Part shown: positions 14,199 through 19,536 of the stretch, one piece after another
Numbering within the stretch: the stretch's first letter is position 1
Layout of the letters: each line of letters starts with the position of its first letter
Assembly: GCA_934463175.1 (NCBI GenBank)
Contig: CAKSIW010000054.1
Location: forward strand, 1-19,536
Direction of reading: 5' to 3'
Length of the DNA stretch: 19,536 nt
Source of the DNA: an uncultured Clostridia bacterium
GTDB lineage: Bacteria; Bacillota; Clostridia; Monoglobales; Monoglobaceae
Translations under genes and position numbers: made by a program
The notes under the pieces: generated by a model
Seen by the model: the letters and a program-made list of their open reading frames with translations, nothing else
Told to the model about the DNA's origin: nothing
Database searches by the model: none

Positions 14199-15238
14199 TT
14201 GGCAGTGTAATCAGAAATTCTTCAATTAATACAAAAATGCACGCAAAAATGCGCGGAACACTAACGGAGCACGATTATGAAAGACTGACGGAGATGAAAT
14301 CCGTTCCAGAGGTTGCTGAGTTTTTGAAGAATGAAACGAGATTCGGTTCGGTTTTCGGAGACATAAGCGTTGAAAGCATACACCGCGGTCAGCTTGAGGG
14401 CTGTCTGCGCAGACTGATTATGCAGGATTTGCAGTCGTTTCTTGCGTTCACGGGAACTTCCGCAAAGTTTTTTCTGAGCCTGTTTGCAATGCGGGAGGAA
14501 ATCTCGTATATAAAGCTTCTGCTGAGACTGCTTCATTCGGGAGACCGTGATGAGCACGGTGCGGCGTTGAGACTGGAGGGTGAATTTTACAATAACATTG
14601 ATTTCACGGCTCTTGCAAATGCCGAAAGTATTGACAGCTTCATCGAAATGCTTAAGCCGACGGTTTACGGAAAGGCACTGATTGGCTTCCGCGGAAATAC
14701 GGAAAGACAAAATCTCTTTGAAATTGAGCTTGCGCTTGACAGCTTTTACAGAAGACTTGTCGGCAGCTATATGGCAAAATATCTTCCGAAACCGGAGGCG
14801 GAGACGGTTTCAAAGACCTTTGACGCCGAATGTGAGCTTGCGGATATTATGTTTATTATTCGTGCCAAGACATACTATAAGCTTGACTCTGAAATGATTT
14901 ATCCGCATATCAGCATAAAGAACGGCGGACCCGGAAAAAACGAACTGACGGCAATGATTGAGGCTGTAGATGATGCGGCTCTCAAAGAGGCGGTTCGTGC
15001 AACAAAATACGGCGAGCTTTTTGAGGGAACGGAAATCGGTGCGGAAAGCAGAATTGAGCGGTATATTCTGAAGCTTCACCGAAAGATGTTCCGGCGGAAT
15101 CCATATTCGATTGAGGCGATTCTTTATTATATAAAGCTTAAGGAAACCGAAATCAAAAATATAATTATGATTACGGAAGGAATAAGATACGGGCTTGAAC
15201 CCGAAAAAATAAAAGGGTATCTGATACCGCAAAATTAG
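14195..15238 (+). CDS. atpC: V-type ATP synthase subunit C
   Basis: Product of 347 aa. Subunit C (AC39/d type) is the funnel-shaped socket linking the central rotor stalk to the membrane c-ring. The helical pattern and blocks such as ISYIKLLLRLL, LANAESIDSFIEML, CELADIMFIIRAKTYYKLD and the C-terminal NPYSIEAILYYIKLKETEIKNIIMI followed by EGIRYGLEPEKIKGYL are typical of the family. The start overlaps the stop of the preceding gene in ATGA. It is placed ahead of the membrane subunits rather than between E and F as in many clostridial and enterococcal operons. Confidence 0.93.
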   Translation: MIGSVIRNSSINTKMHAKMRGTLTEHDYERLTEMKSVPEVAEFLKNETRFGSVFGDISVESIHRGQLEGCLRRLIMQDLQSFLAFTGTSAKFFLSLFAMREEISYIKLLLRLLHSGDRDEHGAALRLEGEFYNNIDFTALANAESIDSFIEMLKPTVYGKALIGFRGNTERQNLFEIELALDSFYRRLVGSYMAKYLPKPEAETVSKTFDAECELADIMFIIRAKTYYKLDSEMIYPHISIKNGGPGKNELTAMIEAVDDAALKEAVRATKYGELFEGTEIGAESRIERYILKLHRKMFRRNPYSIEAILYYIKLKETEIKNIIMITEGIRYGLEPEKIKGYLIPQN

Positions 15239-15274
15239 CCCGAAAACATTCGGACGGAAAGGCAATGACGATAT

Positions 15275-17170
15275 ATGATTTTAAAAATGAAACTGGTCAG
15301 CATGTTCGGAAACCGCGAATGTATGGACGAAGCAATCGAAAAGTGTCTGATGAACACGGAAGCCGAGTTTGAAAATCCGCTTTCGATGTTCAAGGGCGCG
15401 TCGGGTTTTGTTCCGCACACAGAGCCGAATCCGTATGATGCTGTGATGAAAAGCTTTACCGGTGTGTTTGATTATGTCGGCTTGGACTACAGCGGCGTAA
15501 AGCGGCACAGAGGAACATTCTCACCTGATGAGCTGAGCCGTTATATTGAGCGGTTTGACGAACAGGTGCATTCTCTCAGGGACAGTCTTGCGGCACTTGA
15601 AGCGGAAAGACGGCGTCTTGAGGAGATAAAAAGCACGCTTGCACCGATTGTGGGCGTTGATGTTCATATTGACGATTTGACGAGGCTCAAATTTATGAAG
15701 TTCAGATTCGGGCGTCTCCCGATGGACAGTTATTCAAAGCTCGGAACATATCTCGGCAATCTTCCGGTGTATTTCACGGCGGTCAAGACTGACAAAAACT
15801 ATGCGTGGGGGTTTTATTTTGTTCCCGGTGAGAGTGCGCACCATGTTGATCACGTCATGGCGACGCTGTATTTTGAAAGAATATATATTGAAGGAGAAAA
15901 TGCCGGAACACCGGGAGAAATTGTTGAAAAGACGGAACGCAGACTTGCGGACATTGCGGCAGAGACGGAAGAGCTTAACCGCAAAATGAACAGTATTATA
16001 AAAATCCAGAGAGTTGATTTGCTGGAGGCATATGCCTGCGTGAAGTTCTATTATGATTTGAACAACATAAAAAAATATGCGGCATACACAAAGAACCGTT
16101 TCTATCTGACCTTTTGGACGGACGGCAGAGATGTGAAACAGCTCCAGAAAGAGACTGAGAAAATTGACTCACTGAAAATTGCGGTTGAAGAAGCAGATGC
16201 GGTTCACAACGTTCAGACTCCGACCAAGCTGCACAATTTTGCAATTTTCAGACCGTTTGAGGAGTTTGTGAAGATGTACGGAGTTCCGAGGTATAATGAG
16301 ATTGACCCGACGCCGTTTCTTGCGGTGATATATTCTCTGCTGTTCGGAATGATGTTCGGAGATGTCGGACACGGTTTATGTCTGCTTGCGGCAGGAATAT
16401 TGCTGTCGCTGCTCAAAAAGGGAGGATTTCTTGCAAAAATTGCAATTCCGCTCGGTGTGACATCAACCTTCTTCGGCTTCATGTACGGAACATTTTTCGG
16501 ATTTGAGGGAAACGAGGCAATTATAAAGCCGCTGTGGTTCACACCGATGGAACAGATGAACAGAATTTTGATTACGACTGTTGTCATGGGCGTCGGAATT
16601 TTGCTTGTCTGCATGTTCTTTAACATTGCGAACGGAATAAAGCAGAACGATAAACAGAAAATTTTCTTTTCGCAAAACGGAATTGCGGGGATTCTTTTCT
16701 ATGTACTTGTGCTTTATGCGGGTGTTTCGGCTTTTATGGGAAGCGCGCGTCCGATGACGGCAATCGGAATCGGAATTGCGGTTTCGCTTGTGCTGATTTT
16801 CATGCAGGAGCCTCTTGCACATCTTGCGGAGGGCAGAAAGGAATGGATGCCGAAGGACAAGGGCGGATTCTTTGTTCAGTCGTTTTTTGAGCTTTTTGAA
16901 ATTCTGCTCAGCTTTGTGACAAACACAATGTCCTTTGTCCGTGTCGGCGCATTTGCGCTTAACCATGCGGGCATGATGTCGGTTGTGCTGATGTTCATGA
17001 AATCAATGTCGGGCACAGGCTCGGTGACTGTTGCGATTCTCGGAAATCTGCTTGTTATGGGTCTTGAAGGGCTGATTGTCGGAATACAGGTGCTCAGACT
17101 CGGATTTTATGAGATGTTCAGCAGGTTCTATGACGGTGACGGACGTGAGTTTAAATCAATAAATAATTAA
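15275..17170 (+). CDS. atpI: V-type ATP synthase subunit I (a-subunit)
   Basis: Product of 631 aa, the static membrane subunit that forms the ion half-channels beside the c-ring. Residues 1-340 are a cytoplasmic arm with coiled coil (about 85-120 and 210-245), attaching to the peripheral stalks. The C-terminal half has about seven membrane segments beginning at TPFLAVIYSLLFGMMFGDVGHG. The essential Arg pair is visible: Arg556 in SFVRVGAFALNHAG and Arg608 in GIQVLRLGFYEMFSRFY, with Glu598 between them, so the channel should work. AAAGG is 12 nt before the ATG, a rather long spacing; a Met four codons later is an alternative start. It lies 36 nt after subunit C. Confidence 0.95.
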   Translation: MILKMKLVSMFGNRECMDEAIEKCLMNTEAEFENPLSMFKGASGFVPHTEPNPYDAVMKSFTGVFDYVGLDYSGVKRHRGTFSPDELSRYIERFDEQVHSLRDSLAALEAERRRLEEIKSTLAPIVGVDVHIDDLTRLKFMKFRFGRLPMDSYSKLGTYLGNLPVYFTAVKTDKNYAWGFYFVPGESAHHVDHVMATLYFERIYIEGENAGTPGEIVEKTERRLADIAAETEELNRKMNSIIKIQRVDLLEAYACVKFYYDLNNIKKYAAYTKNRFYLTFWTDGRDVKQLQKETEKIDSLKIAVEEADAVHNVQTPTKLHNFAIFRPFEEFVKMYGVPRYNEIDPTPFLAVIYSLLFGMMFGDVGHGLCLLAAGILLSLLKKGGFLAKIAIPLGVTSTFFGFMYGTFFGFEGNEAIIKPLWFTPMEQMNRILITTVVMGVGILLVCMFFNIANGIKQNDKQKIFFSQNGIAGILFYVLVLYAGVSAFMGSARPMTAIGIGIAVSLVLIFMQEPLAHLAEGRKEWMPKDKGGFFVQSFFELFEILLSFVTNTMSFVRVGAFALNHAGMMSVVLMFMKSMSGTGSVTVAILGNLLVMGLEGLIVGIQVLRLGFYEMFSRFYDGDGREFKSINN

Positions 17171-17189
17171 TTTTTGGAGGTATAATTTT

Positions 17190-17606
17190 ATGAAAACTTT
17201 AATTTCTTTTGTAATAGCAACTCTTGCAATAGCAATGCCGCTTGTGGCACATTTCGGTTTCAGAATGCGCAGCGGCGCGGTGAAATCCGTTCTCGGAATC
17301 AATATGTTTTCGTTTTTCGGACTTCTTGCGCTGTTCACAATTCTCATGTGGACAGGAAATACAGGTGTTTTTGCGGCAGGTGAAACCGCGGCTGTCAGCA
17401 CTGACGGGATGAAGTTCCTTGCAGCTGCTCTCTCAACAGGTCTTGCTTGTATCGGTTCGGGTATTGCGGTTGCTGCGGCATCGTCTGCGGCTCTCGGTGC
17501 GATTTCTGAGGATCCGAACATTATGGGTAAGTCGCTCATATTTGTTGCGCTTGCCGAAGGTATTGCTCTTTACGGACTGCTGATTTCTTTCATGATAATT
17601 GGTTAA
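17190..17606 (+). CDS. atpK: V-type ATP synthase subunit K (proteolipid c-subunit)
   Basis: Product of 138 aa with four hydrophobic segments (about 3-22, 37-55, 75-101, 114-137). The second half is a classic c-type hairpin: a glycine/alanine/serine-rich helix (CIGSGIAVAAASSAALGAI), the polar loop SEDPN, and a helix with the ion-carrying Glu123 in ALAEGIALYGLL. Tyr128 is five residues after that Glu, as in some sodium-binding rings, but a Gln at the usual first-helix position is not seen, so H+ or Na+ use cannot be decided. The first half does not look like a duplicated c-hairpin and has no ion-binding acid. TTTGGAGG precedes the ATG. It lies 19 nt after subunit I. Confidence 0.93.
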   Translation: MKTLISFVIATLAIAMPLVAHFGFRMRSGAVKSVLGINMFSFFGLLALFTILMWTGNTGVFAAGETAAVSTDGMKFLAAALSTGLACIGSGIAVAAASSAALGAISEDPNIMGKSLIFVALAEGIALYGLLISFMIIG

Positions 17607-17627
17607 GACCGCATTTGGGTGAATACT

Positions 17628-17936
17628 ATGAGATTCTTTTTGATTAGTGATAACATTGACACAAAAACAGGTATGCGTCTGGCAGGTGTTGACGGTGTTG
17701 TTGTTCATGAAAGAGATGAGCTTAAAAAGGCGTTTGATTCGGCACTTGCAGACAAGGATATTGCTGTTGTTCTGATTTCGGAAAAGCTGGTCAGACTTGC
17801 GCCCGACTACATCGAGGAGCAAAAAATAAACAATAGGCTGCCGCTCATTGTGGAGCTTCCCGACAGGCACGGCTCTGACAGACCTGACGATTACATTTTA
17901 AATTATGTCAGAGACGCAATCGGAGTGAAGCTATAG
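17628..17936 (+). CDS. atpF: V-type ATP synthase subunit F
   Basis: Product of 102 aa, typical for subunit F, a small Rossmann-like rotor-stalk protein that contacts subunit D. It shows MRFFLISDNIDTKTGMRLAG, VVHERDELKKAFDSAL, IAVVLISEKL and the LPLIVELPDRHG segment. A GTG 9 nt upstream is in frame but non-conserved. The ATG has only a weak GGGTG site, so expression may depend on coupling to subunit K, whose stop is 21 nt upstream. In Enterococcus the equivalent gene is called ntpG. Confidence 0.92.
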   Translation: MRFFLISDNIDTKTGMRLAGVDGVVVHERDELKKAFDSALADKDIAVVLISEKLVRLAPDYIEEQKINNRLPLIVELPDRHGSDRPDDYILNYVRDAIGVKL

Positions 17937-17970
17937 GAACAGCAGGTATATCGGAAAGGAAGTTTGATTT

Positions 17971-18549
17971 ATGTCACAGGATTCGTTGGTCAGGTTTTCC
18001 GACGCAATTATAACCGATGCGGAGGAAAAACGCAGAGATTACATTGAAAAGCTCAGAGAAAATAAAAAAGCGGCACTTGATGCAAAAAAAGCAGAGCTGA
18101 AGCGTGAATATGACGAATATGTCCGCGGCGAATGCACAAAGCACAATGCTGAGGCAGGTCTTGAGGCGTCGCGGCATCGCAACGGCTTGCGGCGCGAGTT
18201 GATTCTGAAGCGCAACGCAATGTTTGATGAAATATTTTCCGAAGTGACGGAGAATATTGTAAAATATGCGGAGAGTGCGGAGTATATCGAGAAAACAAAG
18301 AAAATGCTCAAAGAGGCAATGAAAGGCTTTCCGCGCGGAAAAACCGTGTGTGTTGCGCGGGAGTGTGACATTCCGAAGCTGCGCGAGGCAGCAGCCGATG
18401 CTGAATTTGAGTCTGCGGACAGCGGATTCTTGGGCGGTTTCTCTCTCCGAAATGATGAGATGAAGCTGTTTTTGGACTGCACGCTGAACACTCGCATAGA
18501 GAAACAAAAGAAGCTGTTCGTCGGCAACAGCGGTCTAATTATAGAATAG
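17971..18549 (+). CDS. atpE: V-type ATP synthase subunit E
   Basis: Product of 192 aa. Subunit E pairs with the small H/G subunit as peripheral stalk, holding the catalytic head against the membrane part. The N-terminal ~75 residues are a charged coiled coil (DAEEKRRDYIEKLRENKKAA onward). The C-terminal part is a small globular domain with ADSGFLGGFSLRNDEMKLFLDCTLNTRIE, the family signature. AAAGGAAG lies 8 nt before the ATG. It ends 12 nt before the subunit A start, and its stop codon overlaps the subunit A ribosome binding site. Confidence 0.93.
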   Translation: MSQDSLVRFSDAIITDAEEKRRDYIEKLRENKKAALDAKKAELKREYDEYVRGECTKHNAEAGLEASRHRNGLRRELILKRNAMFDEIFSEVTENIVKYAESAEYIEKTKKMLKEAMKGFPRGKTVCVARECDIPKLREAAADAEFESADSGFLGGFSLRNDEMKLFLDCTLNTRIEKQKKLFVGNSGLIIE

Positions 18550-18561
18550 GGGGCGTAAAAA

Positions 18562-19536
18562 TTGGGAAACACGGCAGTTATATACGGAATAAACGGACCT
18601 GTTGTCACGGTTAAGAACGCTCCCGAGCTTAAAATGATGGAGAAGGTTTTTGTCGGCTGCGAGAGACTTGTCGGCGAGGTCATTGCAATACACGGTGAAG
18701 ACACCGTGATTCAGGTTTATGAGGAAACGTCCGGACTGAAGGTCGGAGAGCCTGTTGAAACAAGCGGTCAGCCGATGTCTGTTGCATTGGGACCGGGGCT
18801 TATCGGAAATATTTTTGACGGTATTGAAAGACCTCTGAAAAAAATTGAGGATATGTCAGGTGCGTTTATCTCACGCGGTCTTCAGCCCGATGCGGTTGAT
18901 ACTGAAAAAAAATGGAACGTGAAAATCACCGCAAAAGCAGGCGATGAGGTTGCCGGCGGTTCTGTTATTGCAGAGATTGAGGAAACATCTCTGATTGTCA
19001 ATAAGGTTATGATTCCGCCGAATACGGAAGGAAAAATTGCGGAGATTGTCGCAGACGGTGAATACTCATGCAGTGATGTCATTGCAAGGGTTGAATGTGC
19101 GGACGGAACAATAACCGATATAAAGCCGGTTCAGGTCTGGCCGATCAGAAAGCCGCGTCCGTACGGAAAGCGCGGAGCGGTCAGCAGACCGCTTGTTACG
19201 GGGCAAAGAGTGATTGATGTTTTGTTTCCGCTTGCAAAGGGCGGCACGGCGGCGATTCCGGGAGGCTTCGGAACGGGCAAAACCATGACACAGCACCAGC
19301 TTGCAAAATGGTCTGACGCCGAGATAATAATTTACATCGGCTGCGGTGAGCGCGGAAACGAAATGACACAGGTTTTGGAAGAGTTCACGGGGCTGATTGA
19401 CCCGAAATCAAATCAGCCGCTGATGAACAGAACACTGCTCATTGCAAACACTTCAAACATGCCTGTTGCGGCGAGAGAAGCCTCAATATACACAGGCATC
19501 ACAATTGCGGAATACTACCGTGACATGGGGTATCAT
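18562..19536 (+). CDS. atpA: V-type ATP synthase catalytic subunit A (partial, runs off window)
   Basis: The first 325 codons are in the window and remain open at its edge; the complete protein should be near 590 aa. Subunit A hydrolyses or makes ATP in the A3B3 head. The frame opens with TTG (MGNTAVIYGINGPVVTVKNA, the normal family N-terminus); GGGGG lies 8 nt upstream and no nearby in-frame ATG keeps this conserved start. Residues about 110-190 are the non-homologous insert that separates A from B subunits. The Walker A motif GGFGTGKT is at 234-241 and the CGERGNEMT loop at 261-269, both intact. It follows subunit E; subunits B and D are expected next but lie outside the window. Confidence 0.97.
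   Translation, partial: MGNTAVIYGINGPVVTVKNAPELKMMEKVFVGCERLVGEVIAIHGEDTVIQVYEETSGLKVGEPVETSGQPMSVALGPGLIGNIFDGIERPLKKIEDMSGAFISRGLQPDAVDTEKKWNVKITAKAGDEVAGGSVIAEIEETSLIVNKVMIPPNTEGKIAEIVADGEYSCSDVIARVECADGTITDIKPVQVWPIRKPRPYGKRGAVSRPLVTGQRVIDVLFPLAKGGTAAIPGGFGTGKTMTQHQLAKWSDAEIIIYIGCGERGNEMTQVLEEFTGLIDPKSNQPLMNRTLLIANTSNMPVAAREASIYTGITIAEYYRDMGYH

Noticed and set aside
16463..16966. 167-codon minus-strand reading frame opposite V-ATPase subunit I
   Set aside because: Antisense to a conserved membrane protein; its high Lys/His/Arg content is what the complement of hydrophobic codons gives.
17974..18704. Long minus-strand reading frames opposite subunit E and the start of subunit A
   Set aside because: Two frames overlap each other and both lie against genes with clear family matches; no start signals were seen.

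Overview
The window looks like a chromosomal segment from a low-to-medium GC anaerobic Firmicute of the class Clostridia, most like the Oscillospiraceae/Ruminococcaceae side. The reasons are strong GGAGG ribosome binding sites, consensus sigma-A promoters with 17-bp spacers, a CIRCE element on groESL, the MEP isoprenoid genes next to radA, and a bacterial V/A-type ATPase operon. The species cannot be named from sequence alone. All genes left of about 12.05 kb are on the minus strand and all genes right of about 12.2 kb are on the plus strand. No mobile element, tRNA, rRNA or CRISPR array was seen, and no gene-free gap reaches 300 bases.

Layout, left to right. (a) 1-2030: rpsB-tsf (ribosomal protein S2, elongation factor Ts) on the minus strand, with a perfect-consensus promoter, a folded leader of about 145 nt with a duplicated Shine-Dalgarno block, and two terminator hairpins after tsf. 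(b) 2026-4492: a polar amino acid ABC importer on the minus strand (substrate-binding lipoprotein, permease, ATPase), with its own promoter, an intercistronic hairpin and a terminator. (c) 4555-6695: groES-groEL, with CIRCE at the transcription start. (d) 6674-12116: one apparent minus-strand operon, ygiQ-folD-radA-ispD-ispF, ending in a strong terminator that overlaps the groESL promoter. (e) 12141-19536: a plus-strand unit starting with an ACT-domain protein and a UPF0210/DUF711 protein, followed 28 bp later by V-type ATP synthase subunits H, C, I, K, F, E and A. Subunit A runs off the window end.

The window is mainly housekeeping: translation, protein folding, isoprenoid and one-carbon metabolism, DNA repair and ion-motive-force energetics. 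The most unusual object is the substrate-binding protein at 3628-4422. Its sequence order is that of a family-3 solute-binding protein cut after the Asp-Asn-Glu-Pro-Ala-Lys strand and rejoined, so the normal C-terminal segment sits directly after the lipobox. The ligand-binding residues are kept, so it reads as a functional circular permutant. Also worth a look are the 125-nt out-of-frame overlap of ygiQ with folD, a 21-bp tandem duplication at the start of the permease gene, the rpsB leader, and a V-ATPase proteolipid with a non-standard N-terminal hairpin.
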